Shown here: in pieces, positions 54,338 to 63,029 of the stretch | Layout: each line of letters starts with the position of its first letter | How positions within the stretch are numbered: position 1 is the stretch's first letter | Notes under the pieces: model-generated | Databases searched by the model: none | Seen by the model: only the letters and a program-made list of their open reading frames with translations | What the model was told of the DNA's origin: nothing | Assembly: GCA_047921075.1 (NCBI GenBank) | Contig: JBLRWS010000004.1 | Coordinates: forward strand, 9,598 to 73,597 | Length of the DNA stretch: 64,000 nucleotides | Source of the DNA: JBLRWS01 sp047921075 | GTDB lineage: Bacteria; Bacteroidota; Rhodothermia; Balneolales; Balneolaceae | Reading direction: 5' to 3' | Translations under genes and position numbers: made by a program

Positions 54338-55227
54338 ATGAAATTAATCATCCCAATGGCAGGCAGAGGCACCCGTGTCCGCCCCCACTCTCACACGACG
54401 CCGAAGCCGCTGCTACCCGTTGCCGGTACCATGATTGTAGAGAGAATTGTAGAGACCTTTGCCCGCACCCTCGACCGCACAATTGAGGAAATTGTTTTTA
54501 TTTTAGGGCCCGATTTTGGCCGCGAGATTCGCGAAGAGTTGCAGGCTATGAGTGCCCGCCACAACTGTAAAGCTACTTTTGGGGTGCAGGATCGTGCCTT
54601 GGGAACCGCACACGCCGTAGCCTGTGCAGGAGATGCGCTGAATGGCGAAGTGATCATCGTTTTTGCCGACACCATTTTTGACACGAACGGAAAAGTATCG
54701 GTCGAAGATGCCGATAGTGTGATTTGGCTTAAAGAGGTGGAAGATCCCTCCCGTTTTGGAGTAGCCGTACATGATGGCGACACCATTACCGATTTTGTTG
54801 AAAAGCCGAGCGAGCCGATTTCAAACCTCGCCATCATCGGTGTTTACTACTTTAAGCGCGGCGAAGAGCTGATGGAGGAAATTCAGTATCTGATCGACAA
54901 TAATGTGACCGGCCACGGCGATGAATATCAGTTAACCGATGCGCTGGACAGGCTGCTGAAGAGTGGGAAAACCTTCAAAAAAGCCACGGTTGATGAGTGG
55001 CTCGACTGCGGTACCTTGCCGGCCTGGCTCGACACTACCGGAGAGATTTTGCAGAAAGAGAATCACCGGTTTGGCAACTATCCCGATACAACCATTCACC
55101 CGCCGGTCTTTTTTGGTGAGGGGGTAACCATAGAGGGCAGCGAAATTGGACCCAATGTCAGTGTGGAAGCCGGTACCACCATCAAACATTCGACGATCAA
55201 AAACAGCATCATTCAAAAACATGCGGT
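54338..55227 (+). CDS. NDP-sugar nucleotidyltransferase (RmlA-like) with C-terminal beta-helix, 3' end in gap
   Basis: About 297 residues are visible before the gap. It starts I-I-P-M-A-G-R-G-T-R-V-R-P with K-P-L-L-P-V-A-G, the nucleotidyltransferase signature; other landmarks are Q-D-R-A-L-G-T-A-H-A, F-A-D-T, V-E-K-P and W-L-D-C-G. After about residue 245, hexapeptide-like repeats (I-E-G-S-E-I-G-P-N-V-S) start a left-handed beta-helix. It makes an NDP-sugar from a sugar 1-phosphate and NTP; glucose 1-phosphate thymidylyl- or uridylyl-transferase is most likely, but it does not look like GlgC. The stop codon cannot be placed because the gap length is unknown. Confidence 0.85.
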
Positions 55228-55327
55228 NNNNNNNNNNNNNNNNNNNNNNNNNNNNNNNNNNNNNNNNNNNNNNNNNNNNNNNNNNNNNNNNNNNNNNNNN
55301 NNNNNNNNNNNNNNNNNNNNNNNNNNN
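55228..55327. other. assembly gap (100 N) at the 3' end of the nucleotidyltransferase gene
   Basis: Exactly 100 N. After the gap, one frame gives G-D-T-V-Y-D-H, like the G-D-Y-S ending of related enzymes, but runs on into the OmpA gene; the other two stop at once. The end of the gene is therefore unresolved. Confidence 0.99.
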
Positions 55328-55433
55328 GCTGCATCGGGCGATACGGTGTATGATCACGTACACACAGTGGCACTGAAACAAAGAGTGGGGGTTTCAGGTA
55401 ATATGGTTGTGCTTTTCCAACAACCTAAATCAA

Positions 55434-56114
55434 ATGATGATGCTACAATTAAAATCCATTCATACGATGAGCGCCTGGGCACTGGCCGCTCTTTTTCTTT
55501 TCTCTGCCTGCTCGAACTGGAACAACACCACTCGCGGGGCGGTAATCGGAACCGGTGCCGGCGCGGCAGCCGGAGCTGTAATCGGCAAAACACTCGGTAA
55601 TACCGCTGCCGGTGCACTGGCCGGGGCCGCTGTAGGCGGCACGGTGGGAGCCATTATTGGCCGGAATATGGACCGCAAAGCGCGCGAAATGGAAGAAGAG
55701 CTCGAAGGGGTTACCATCCAGCGAGTTGAAGAAGGAATTGCTGTCAGTTTCGACAGCGGCATTCTGTTTGGATTCGACTCCGCCGCACTGCGGCCCGAAT
55801 CGCGCGACAACCTGCAAAAACTGGCCACGATTCTTAATCGCGACGATGACACCATGCTGCTTATTGTAGGGCATACCGATTCGGTAGGCGACGAGAACTA
55901 CAACCTGGGCCTGAGCGAACGACGCGCACGCTCTGCGGCAACCTTCATGATTGAGCAGGGCCTGCCGGCCTCCCGCGTCGAAGTTGAGGGCCGCGGCGAA
56001 TACGAACCCATTGCAAACAACGATACGGAAGCCGGAAGGCAGGAGAACCGCCGCGTAGAAGTGGCGATTTTTGCCAGCGAACAATATGTAAACCGCTTGC
56101 AGGCTGCCAATTAA
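55434..56114 (+). CDS. OmpA-family peptidoglycan-binding lipoprotein with glycine-zipper region
   Basis: 226 residues from the first of three consecutive ATGs at 55434 (a later ATG at 55467 would leave a short n-region without Lys). The lipobox is L-F-S-A-C. A glycine-zipper part (about 35-75, repeats of G-A-A-A-G-A and G-A-I-I-G) is followed by the OmpA C-terminal domain: F-G-F-D-S-A-A-L, G-H-T-D-S-V-G, N-x-x-L-S-x-x-R-A, and R-R-V-E-V. It is an outer membrane lipoprotein that binds peptidoglycan. A strong terminator follows. Confidence 0.92.
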   Translation: MMMLQLKSIHTMSAWALAALFLFSACSNWNNTTRGAVIGTGAGAAAGAVIGKTLGNTAAGALAGAAVGGTVGAIIGRNMDRKAREMEEELEGVTIQRVEEGIAVSFDSGILFGFDSAALRPESRDNLQKLATILNRDDDTMLLIVGHTDSVGDENYNLGLSERRARSAATFMIEQGLPASRVEVEGRGEYEPIANNDTEAGRQENRRVEVAIFASEQYVNRLQAAN

Positions 56115-56131
56115 GAAGTGCGTCCTATTTT

Positions 56132-56169
56132 AAAGCCGGCTCGCAATCCATTGCCTGCCGGCTTTTTTT
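56132..56169 (+). terminator. intrinsic terminator after the OmpA-family gene
   Basis: AAAGCCGGC and GCCGGCTTT form a perfect 9 bp stem with a 16-base loop, followed by a run of T. It lies 17 bp after the stop, on the plus strand. Confidence 0.88.
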
Positions 56170-56264
56170 GTGTTGGAAACCCACATCCTGATCGTGCCGG
56201 ATTTGAGCTGAATACGATAGCGAATAGTGTTATTTTGTGTGGCTAATAAACATCAGAATCTGTT

Positions 56265-57686
56265 TTGCTGAATTTCCCCAAAAAACACCGCCGTCTCTTT
56301 AAAGTGGTTGGCGAGGCCGCCGCTTCTATTCATCAACCCGCATATGTTGTAGGAGGCTATGTACGCGATTACTATCTAAACCGGCTGGATGAAGCGTCCG
56401 TAACCGATATTGATATCGTTACTGTGGGCTCCGGTATTGAGCTTGCACGTCGAGTGGCGAACGAGCTGGAAAGTGAGAATCTTACCATTTTTAAACGATT
56501 TGGAACGGCACAGGTAAAAGCGCAAGGTGTAGACCTGGAATTTGTAGGCGCCCGGAAAGAGAGTTACCGCTCCGATTCACGAAAACCGGCCGTGGAAGAC
56601 GGCACATTGGAAGACGACCAGCGCCGGCGCGATCTCACCATCAACGCGCTCTCCTGGTCGGTCATGCCCGACTCCTTTGGCGTGTTGAACGATCCCTTTA
56701 ACGGCATTCAGGATTTAAAAGATCAACTGATTCGCACACCGATCGATCCGGAACAGACCTTTAGTGATGATCCGCTACGGATGATGCGGGCCATCCGTTT
56801 TGCCACACAGCTCGGGTTTACCATCGAGGAAGAGACCTACAGCGCCATCTGCAAAATGGCTCCCCGGCTGGATATTATCTCCAAAGAGAGAATCATCGAA
56901 GAGCTAAACAAAATTGTTTTATCGAACCCGCCATCGTACGGGTTTGAGCTGCTCTATAAAACCGGTCTGCTGAAGCAGTTCTTTCCGGAAATGGTACATC
57001 TACAGGGTGTGGATATTCGCAATGGCCAGGGCCATAAAGATAATTTTTGGCATACGCTTGAGGTACTCGACAATGTGGCAAAAGTAAGGAGTGACCTCTG
57101 GCTGCGTTGGGCAGCCATCATGCACGATATCGCCAAACCGCCCACCAAGCGATTTTCAAAGTCGGCCGGGTGGACCTTTCACGGCCACGATGCACTGGGG
57201 GCAAAATGGACCCCTAAAATATTTCGCCGGCTGGGACTACCACTCGACGACCGAATGAAGTATGTACAGAAACTGGTACGGTTGCATTTACGGCCCATTG
57301 CCTTGGTTTCGGATGAGGTGAGCGACAGCGCAGTACGGCGGCTGATCTACGAAGCGGGCGATGATCTTGAAGATCTGATGGCGCTCTGCCGTGCCGATAT
57401 CACCAGCAAAAACGAATGGCGGGTAAAAAAATACCGAGACAACTTCGATCAGGTTGAACAGAAAATTAAAGAGGTCGAGAAAAAAGATCAGGTCCGTAAC
57501 TGGACCAACCCGATATCCGGTGAGGATATCATGAACGAGCTGCATGTAAAACCCGGCCCTGTTGTAGGAAAAGTAAAAGATCAAATTAAAAAAGCGATAT
57601 TTGATGGCGACATCCCCAATAATCGGGAAGCCGCCTATCAACTGCTGCTCAAATTGAAAGAGAAGTATTCAACAACTCAATCCTGA
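56265..57686 (+). CDS. cca: CCA tRNA nucleotidyltransferase / poly(A) polymerase family, with HD domain
   Basis: 473 residues from a TTG at 56265. The class II nucleotidyltransferase head has V-V-G-G-Y-V-R-D, T-D-I-D-I-V and the R-R-D-L-T-I-N-A-L-S region. A C-terminal HD domain has I-M-H-D-I-A-K-P. It adds or repairs the CCA end of tRNA; family members can also be A-adding or poly(A) polymerases, and sequence alone does not separate these. The downstream SemiSWEET gene begins 5 bp later. Confidence 0.9.
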   Translation: MLNFPKKHRRLFKVVGEAAASIHQPAYVVGGYVRDYYLNRLDEASVTDIDIVTVGSGIELARRVANELESENLTIFKRFGTAQVKAQGVDLEFVGARKESYRSDSRKPAVEDGTLEDDQRRRDLTINALSWSVMPDSFGVLNDPFNGIQDLKDQLIRTPIDPEQTFSDDPLRMMRAIRFATQLGFTIEEETYSAICKMAPRLDIISKERIIEELNKIVLSNPPSYGFELLYKTGLLKQFFPEMVHLQGVDIRNGQGHKDNFWHTLEVLDNVAKVRSDLWLRWAAIMHDIAKPPTKRFSKSAGWTFHGHDALGAKWTPKIFRRLGLPLDDRMKYVQKLVRLHLRPIALVSDEVSDSAVRRLIYEAGDDLEDLMALCRADITSKNEWRVKKYRDNFDQVEQKIKEVEKKDQVRNWTNPISGEDIMNELHVKPGPVVGKVKDQIKKAIFDGDIPNNREAAYQLLLKLKEKYSTTQS

Positions 57687-57691
57687 TACCC

Positions 57692-57949
57692 ATGGAAAGC
57701 GCCATCCTGATCGGCCTGGCGGCCGGTTTTTGCACCACGCTGGCATTTTTGCCGCAAGCCATCAAAACCTGGAAATCGAAATCGGCCAAAGACCTGTCGC
57801 TGGGTATGTATTCCATTTTCTGCACCGGCGTAGCACTTTGGCTGGTATACGGCCTCGTGATTGGCGACCTGCCCATTATTATCACCAATGCGGTAACGCT
57901 GGTGTTGGCATTTAGTATTCTCTATTTCAAACTCACATTCAAACAGTAA
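57692..57949 (+). CDS. SemiSWEET sugar transporter
   Basis: 85 residues with three membrane helices, a single MtN3/PQ-loop unit. The P-Q motif lies in F-L-P-Q-A-I-K-T-W with K-S-K-S-A-K-D-L-S after it, as in SemiSWEETs. The protein works as a dimer and moves sugars down the gradient. It is squeezed between cca and ispE (7 bp to the latter). Confidence 0.93.
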   Translation: MESAILIGLAAGFCTTLAFLPQAIKTWKSKSAKDLSLGMYSIFCTGVALWLVYGLVIGDLPIIITNAVTLVLAFSILYFKLTFKQ

Positions 57950-57956
57950 CGCCCCT

Positions 57957-58823
57957 ATGTGGATTGCCGAATCGTATGCAAAAATTAATCTGGGCCTGCG
58001 TGTGCTTGAGCGCCTCCCGACCGGATATCACACCATCGAAACCGGCTTTGTGTTTTTGGAATGGAGCGATCGATTTGAGGTGACTCCGGCCGGGGAGTAT
58101 CGGTTGGAACTCAGTGACGAGTCGATCCCCACAGATGAGAGCAATCTGATCACACGGGCATATCGCGCATTCGAAACCTACGTAGGGCTACAGCAGGCCT
58201 ACAAGATTGCGGTAACCAAACGAATACCGGCCGGCGCCGGATTGGGAGGCGGCAGCAGCAATGCCGCTCTGACGTTCCGGATGCTGAATAAAATGGAAAA
58301 GGCTGGTCTTTCAGACGAAGAGATCGTGGATCTCTGTCGCGACCTCGGGGCCGACATTCCCTTTTTTGTGATGGGCAAGACGGGCATTGGCAGCGGTCTG
58401 GGGGGCGATATTGAGCCGCTTGATATCCAGCCAAACGCATGGATTGTAACCGTCTACCCCGGTTTTGAAAGTTCTACCGCCGATGCCTATCGCTATTGCG
58501 AGCCGAACCCCGACACCAACGGTGAAGTAAAGTCAATTTTACTGAATGAGCCGCCGGATGAGTGGCGCTACCTTCTGCAAAACGATCTGGAAGGCCCCGT
58601 TGTGCAAAAACACCACCTTATCGGCGATATGAAAGATCAACTATACGATTTCGGAGCCGACTACGCCGCAATGACTGGAAGCGGTTCCAGCGTTTTCGGG
58701 CTCTTTGAACAGGATTTTGTTGCAATTAACGCCTACGAATCTTTTCATAAACTCGGATTTTCAGCCAATTTAACCCGCCCGGGCTTTTCGCCCGACTATG
58801 GTATTTACATTAAAGACAACTAA
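57957..58823 (+). CDS. ispE: 4-(cytidine 5'-diphospho)-2-C-methyl-D-erythritol kinase
   Basis: 288 residues. It is a GHMP kinase starting with A-K-I-N-L-G-L-R-V and A-D-I-P-F-F-V later, and the phosphate loop P-A-G-A-G-L-G-G-G-S-S-N-A-A. The C-terminal M-T-G-S-G-S-S-V-F-G segment is also typical. It phosphorylates CDP-ME in the non-mevalonate isoprenoid route. It is in line with cca and SemiSWEET. Confidence 0.95.
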   Translation: MWIAESYAKINLGLRVLERLPTGYHTIETGFVFLEWSDRFEVTPAGEYRLELSDESIPTDESNLITRAYRAFETYVGLQQAYKIAVTKRIPAGAGLGGGSSNAALTFRMLNKMEKAGLSDEEIVDLCRDLGADIPFFVMGKTGIGSGLGGDIEPLDIQPNAWIVTVYPGFESSTADAYRYCEPNPDTNGEVKSILLNEPPDEWRYLLQNDLEGPVVQKHHLIGDMKDQLYDFGADYAAMTGSGSSVFGLFEQDFVAINAYESFHKLGFSANLTRPGFSPDYGIYIKDN

Positions 58824-58907
58824 ACTACCGCGTTGTAACACTGTTACAGCCTACAATGAGAGCGGGATGAGCACCCAACTCGATCAACTGACTAACAAAC
58901 GATCCCT

Positions 58908-61358
58908 ATGAGCAAGAAAAAAATAATCAATCCACGCAACGGTATGGACGTGGATTCATTCCGCGAAGATATTCAACAACACCTGCGCTACACGCTGGCA
59001 AAAGATCAATATTCATCAACCGAGTGGGATAACTACCGGAGCGTTGTACTTAGCGTCATGGACCGCTTGCACGACCGGTGGATTCAGACTCAGCAAGGTT
59101 ATTACACGAGTGATTCCAAGCGGGTCTATTATTTATCGATGGAGTACCTGATTGGCCGACTGCTCGACAATATGCTGGTAAACCTTGGCTTGCAGGATGT
59201 GGCCGCAGAAGCGATGGCCGATGCCGGACTCGATTACGATAAGGTGCGCAATGCCGAATGGGACGCGGGCCTTGGAAATGGTGGCCTGGGCCGCCTTGCC
59301 GCCTGTTTTCTCGATTCCATGGCAACCATCGGCATTCCCGCTATGGGCTACGGCATTCGGTACGATTTCGGCATTTTCTATCAAAGTATCGAAGACGGCT
59401 ATCAGATAGAAAAACCGGATCTCTGGCTTCGATACGGCAATCCCTGGGATGTGGTACGTCCCAAAATTCAATACAATGTGCCCTTTTACGGCCACTCCCG
59501 CTCGTATTATGATGATGACGGCCATGTGCGGTTTAAACTTGAAAATACGCACGATGTATTGGCCGTAGCGTACGATACGCCCATTCCGGGATTTAAAAAT
59601 GAAGTGGTGAATAACCTGCGCCTCTGGAAAGCCTCCTCTTCGTCTTCCATCGATTTGAAAAGCTTTAATCAGGGCCAGTATATCGATGCCGTGCGCGATA
59701 CCCAGCTAAATGAAAATATTTCGAGGGTACTCTATCCAAACGACAAGATGTTTGTGGGACAGGAATTGCGCCTGAAACAGGAATTTTTCCTGGTTGCGGC
59801 CTCCATGCAAGATATTTTGCGTCGCTTCCGTAAAACGAACGACGATTGGCGAAAACTGCCCGAAAAAGTGGCGATTCAATGTAACGACACCCACCCCAAC
59901 CTGGCTATTCCGGAGCTGATGCGTGTACTGGTAGACGAGGAAAGCCTGCCGTGGGATACCGCCTGGGATATCACGCAAAATACCATTGCCTACACCAACC
60001 ACACGCTGCTGCCGGAGGCACTCGAGAAATGGCCGGTATCGCTGATGCGCAGCCTGCTGCCGCGGCACCTGCAGATTATTTATGAGATCAACCGACGGTT
60101 TTTACAGGATGTACAAGCCAATGTGGGGGATGACAAAGGGAAAATCGGCCGGGTTTCGATTGTGGGCGATGGCGAAGATCCCGTGGTACACATGGCACAT
60201 CTGGGCATTGTCGGTTCGCACAAGGTAAACGGTGTGGCAGCGCTGCACAGCGACCTGTTGAAGAAAACCCTCTTCCGTGATTTTTATGAACTGTATCCCG
60301 AGAAGTTTACCAACAAGACGAACGGCATTACCCCAAGACGATGGTTGCGGCAGTGCAACCGCGAGCTGGCCGACCTGATTACCGATACCATCGGTGAGGG
60401 CTGGGTAACCGATCTTGACAAGCTGAAAAAGCTGGAGCCCTACACCGATGACAAAAAGTTCATGGCCTCGTTTGTGAAAATCAAACAGAACAACAAAAAG
60501 CGGATGGCCGATTACATCGAAGCGAAGCGCGGGATTAAGCTAAACCCGAAATCGATGTTTGATATTCAGATCAAACGAATACACGAATACAAGCGTCAGT
60601 TGATGTTTACACTGTATGCCATCACGCAATACAACCGCATCAAGGCAAACCCTGAGGCAGATGTGGTACCGCGTACGATTCTGGTGGCCGGTAAAGCGGC
60701 ACCCGGCTACACCATGGCCAAGCTGTTCATCAAACTGATGAACGATGTGGGTGAAAAAATCAACAACGACCCTGATGTGGGCGATAAACTCAAATTTCTT
60801 TTCCTGGAGAATTACAGTGTAACCCTGGCCGAGAAGATGATTCCATCGGCGGAGCTCTCTGAGCAGATTTCCACCGCGGGCTTTGAGGCTTCCGGTACCG
60901 GCAATATGAAATTTGCCCTGAACGGCGCGCTGACCATCGGCACGCTGGATGGTGCTAACGTGGAAATTCAGGAAGAAGTGGGCGAGGAAAACATCTTCAT
61001 ATTTGGCAACACAGTAGATGATGTAGACCGCCTGAGGCACGAAGGATACAACCCGTGGGACTACTACAACGCAAACGATGAGCTGAAGAAGGCAATCGAT
61101 CAAATCAAAGATGGCTTCTTCAATGAGGATGCCGGCCTGTTTCAGCCCATTATCGACTCACTGCTGCACAAAGGCGATTACTTTTTGGTACTCTCCGATT
61201 ACGAAGAGTACGTACAAACGCAGGAGAAGATCGATGAGCTCTACAAAGATCAGAAGGAGTGGAACCGAAAAGCACTGCTTAATACGGCGCGGGTAGGTAA
61301 GTTCTCCTCCGACCGAACCATTCGCGACTACGCCGAGGAAATTTGGGGCGTATTGTAG
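58908..61358 (+). CDS. glgP: glycogen/starch phosphorylase
   Basis: 816 residues, full length, GT35. Landmarks are Y-Y-L-S-M-E-Y-L-I-G-R, N-G-G-L-G-R-L-A-A-C-F, and the PLP region E-A-S-G-T-G-N-M-K-F with the Schiff-base Lys, then N-G-A-L-T-I-G-T-L-D-G-A. It cleaves alpha-1,4 chains with phosphate to give glucose 1-phosphate. It complements glgB and malQ elsewhere in the window, and may feed the nucleotidyltransferase. Confidence 0.98.
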   Translation: MSKKKIINPRNGMDVDSFREDIQQHLRYTLAKDQYSSTEWDNYRSVVLSVMDRLHDRWIQTQQGYYTSDSKRVYYLSMEYLIGRLLDNMLVNLGLQDVAAEAMADAGLDYDKVRNAEWDAGLGNGGLGRLAACFLDSMATIGIPAMGYGIRYDFGIFYQSIEDGYQIEKPDLWLRYGNPWDVVRPKIQYNVPFYGHSRSYYDDDGHVRFKLENTHDVLAVAYDTPIPGFKNEVVNNLRLWKASSSSSIDLKSFNQGQYIDAVRDTQLNENISRVLYPNDKMFVGQELRLKQEFFLVAASMQDILRRFRKTNDDWRKLPEKVAIQCNDTHPNLAIPELMRVLVDEESLPWDTAWDITQNTIAYTNHTLLPEALEKWPVSLMRSLLPRHLQIIYEINRRFLQDVQANVGDDKGKIGRVSIVGDGEDPVVHMAHLGIVGSHKVNGVAALHSDLLKKTLFRDFYELYPEKFTNKTNGITPRRWLRQCNRELADLITDTIGEGWVTDLDKLKKLEPYTDDKKFMASFVKIKQNNKKRMADYIEAKRGIKLNPKSMFDIQIKRIHEYKRQLMFTLYAITQYNRIKANPEADVVPRTILVAGKAAPGYTMAKLFIKLMNDVGEKINNDPDVGDKLKFLFLENYSVTLAEKMIPSAELSEQISTAGFEASGTGNMKFALNGALTIGTLDGANVEIQEEVGEENIFIFGNTVDDVDRLRHEGYNPWDYYNANDELKKAIDQIKDGFFNEDAGLFQPIIDSLLHKGDYFLVLSDYEEYVQTQEKIDELYKDQKEWNRKALLNTARVGKFSSDRTIRDYAEEIWGVL

Positions 61359-61376
61359 CAACTGTTTGTGGAATAA

Positions 61377-61409
61377 CCGGGCATTAAACGAGCGGTAGCA
61401 CCTGCCCGG
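61377..61409 (+). terminator. inverted repeat after glgP
   Basis: CCGGGCA and TGCCCGG form a perfect 7 bp stem with a 19-base loop, 18 bp after the stop. The next T-run comes 12 bases later, so it is a weak terminator candidate. Confidence 0.4.
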
Positions 61410-61452
61410 CGAAACACCTATTTTTGGCAAACCATTACTCTGATACCCTGCT

Positions 61453-62373
61453 ATGGAATACACCGAACTACTGAGCGCGATTCAGGATTTTCTGAACCTG
61501 AAACTGTTTGAACTACAGGACACGCCGGTCACCATCATGTCGATCACAATTTTTGTGATCTTCCTGACGGTATTCGGTATTGCCAGCGGTATTGTTCGAC
61601 GATTTCTCAGAACCCGGTTTCTGACTCGTTTCGACATCGATTCGGGATTGAGATATACGCTGTCTCGCATTGCACAGTACATTATTGTGCTGCTTGGCGT
61701 GCTAATCTCTTTTCAGTTTGTGGGCATTGACCTGACCAGCCTGGCGGTTGTATTCGGCCTCCTCTCCGTGGGTATCGGTTTTGGCCTGCAGAACATCACC
61801 GCCAACTTTATCTCCGGTCTGATCATCATGTTCGAAAGGCCGATTTCGGTAGGAGATCGTGTGGATGTAGGAGGTGTTGAAGGAGATGTTACCGAAATAA
61901 ATATCCGCTCCACCAAAATTCGAACACCGAACGATATTTCAATCATTGTTCCGAATTCCAAGTTTGTGGAGAACAATGTGGTGAACTATTCCCATGGAAA
62001 TCCCACATTCCGGCTCGATATCGACGTGGGCGTATCCTACGGTTCCGATTTGGATACGGTTGTAAAAGCACTGGATGAGGTTGCCAAAGAACACGATAAG
62101 GTGTTAAAAAAACCGTCCCATCAGGTACATTTGGTAGAGTTTGGTGATTCCGCATGGGAGATGCAGCTTCGTACCTGGATTCCGGATGTGAAAAACCGCT
62201 ATATGATTCGCAATGAGTTGCATCAGGCCATTGTACACAAATTCCGGGAGTATGGTGTAGAAATTCCATTTCCTCAGCGCGACTTGCATGTGCGCTCCAG
62301 TGTGGGAATACCGCTGCAAACGGAGCAGATAAGTGAGCCGGACGAAAACGAGCAGAAAGAAAAAAGCGGGTAG
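61453..62373 (+). CDS. MscS-family mechanosensitive channel
   Basis: 306 residues. Three membrane helices (about 25-50, 70-95 and 98-115) are followed by a cytoplasmic MscS beta domain: G-I-G-F-G-L-Q-N-I-T-A-N-F then F-E-R-P-I-S-V-G-D and I-V-P-N-S-K-F. It opens on hypo-osmotic shock to release solutes. Its last codons form the far arm of a terminator for the next, convergent gene. Confidence 0.95.
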   Translation: MEYTELLSAIQDFLNLKLFELQDTPVTIMSITIFVIFLTVFGIASGIVRRFLRTRFLTRFDIDSGLRYTLSRIAQYIIVLLGVLISFQFVGIDLTSLAVVFGLLSVGIGFGLQNITANFISGLIIMFERPISVGDRVDVGGVEGDVTEINIRSTKIRTPNDISIIVPNSKFVENNVVNYSHGNPTFRLDIDVGVSYGSDLDTVVKALDEVAKEHDKVLKKPSHQVHLVEFGDSAWEMQLRTWIPDVKNRYMIRNELHQAIVHKFREYGVEIPFPQRDLHVRSSVGIPLQTEQISEPDENEQKEKSG

Positions 62374-62401
62374 ACGATCGCTTTCACATCACCTGCCCGC
62401 T
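62360..62401 (-). terminator. intrinsic terminator for the small minus-strand gene, overlapping the mscS 3' end
   Basis: On the minus strand AGCGGGCAG pairs with CTACCCGCT (9 bp, one G-U), followed by TTTTTT. The stem contains the mscS stop codon. It ends transcripts of the 62425-62712 gene. Confidence 0.8.
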
Positions 62402-62424
62402 CCCGGTAAAACGCACTGAATGTT

Positions 62425-62712
62425 TTAGCCTTGCAGCACTTCCTTGCCTTTATCTTCAGCTTTATTGATCGTTTTCTCCAATCGCTTCATGAGCCGCTTC
62501 ACATCCTTCTCGTGGCCCATCTCTTTTAGTTTGAATAGTACAATGGCGAGTGCAAAAAACGTTTGTGGCCACAAGCCGATAAAAATGCCGGTTCGCTCGG
62601 CATGGGCGTTCTCAACTGCATCATCTCCTTTTTCGGTGTACCAGGCTGCTACGCTGGCGGCAATTGAGGTGAAACCGAGTCCTGCTGCGATGTATCCTAA
62701 TTTGTCTAACAT
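62425..62712 (-). CDS. small membrane protein with coiled tail, unknown function
   Basis: 95 residues, two hydrophobic helices (about 4-25 and 40-63) joined by an acidic loop, then a highly charged helix (K-E-M-G-H-E-K-D-V-K-R, about 64-92). I do not recognise a family. It has its own terminator. The upstream 317 bp is shared with the divergent ATP-grasp gene. Confidence 0.6.
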   Translation of the reverse strand: MLDKLGYIAAGLGFTSIAASVAAWYTEKGDDAVENAHAERTGIFIGLWPQTFFALAIVLFKLKEMGHEKDVKRLMKRLEKTINKAEDKGKEVLQG

Positions 62713-63029
62713 GATGATTGTTTATTGATGAATGTTTCCGTCTGTTATTTTCAACAAGGATGTAGGTGATTTCGTTTGACTCCTTATGGGATGTCCGGTG
62801 TCTTTGATTTGCGATTCATAGTTGGTATCATTCAACCATGATGTCAATGAACCATACCGGTTGTTTCGTTTTCTGCACCATGTGTTGTTGCAGAAGGACG
62901 GCCTTTCTGTATGGTTGTTGTCGTTGATTACCCTTTCATCATCGATTTTTATACAGCAGGCTCTCCTTTATCAGGCGAGCCTTTTTTGTTTCTTCTCCCT
63001 CCCATCTCATCACTATTCAACAAATCATT
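62713..63029 (+). promoter_or_regulatory. 317 bp divergent region with terminator-like hairpin in the ATP-grasp leader
   Basis: No convincing gene. AGGCTC at 62958-62963 and GAGCCT at 62977-62982 form a 6 bp stem with a 13-base loop followed by a T-run (62983-62987). It is a terminator in the plus direction, 43 bp before the ATG at 63030, with no plus-strand gene just before it. This is what an attenuator or riboswitch expression platform would look like, though no known aptamer is recognised upstream. Confidence 0.45.

Noticed and set aside
55328..55600. Fusion of the nucleotidyltransferase to a long C-terminal extension across the gap
   Set aside because: That frame runs through the signal sequence of the OmpA-family gene; it depends on an arbitrary gap length.
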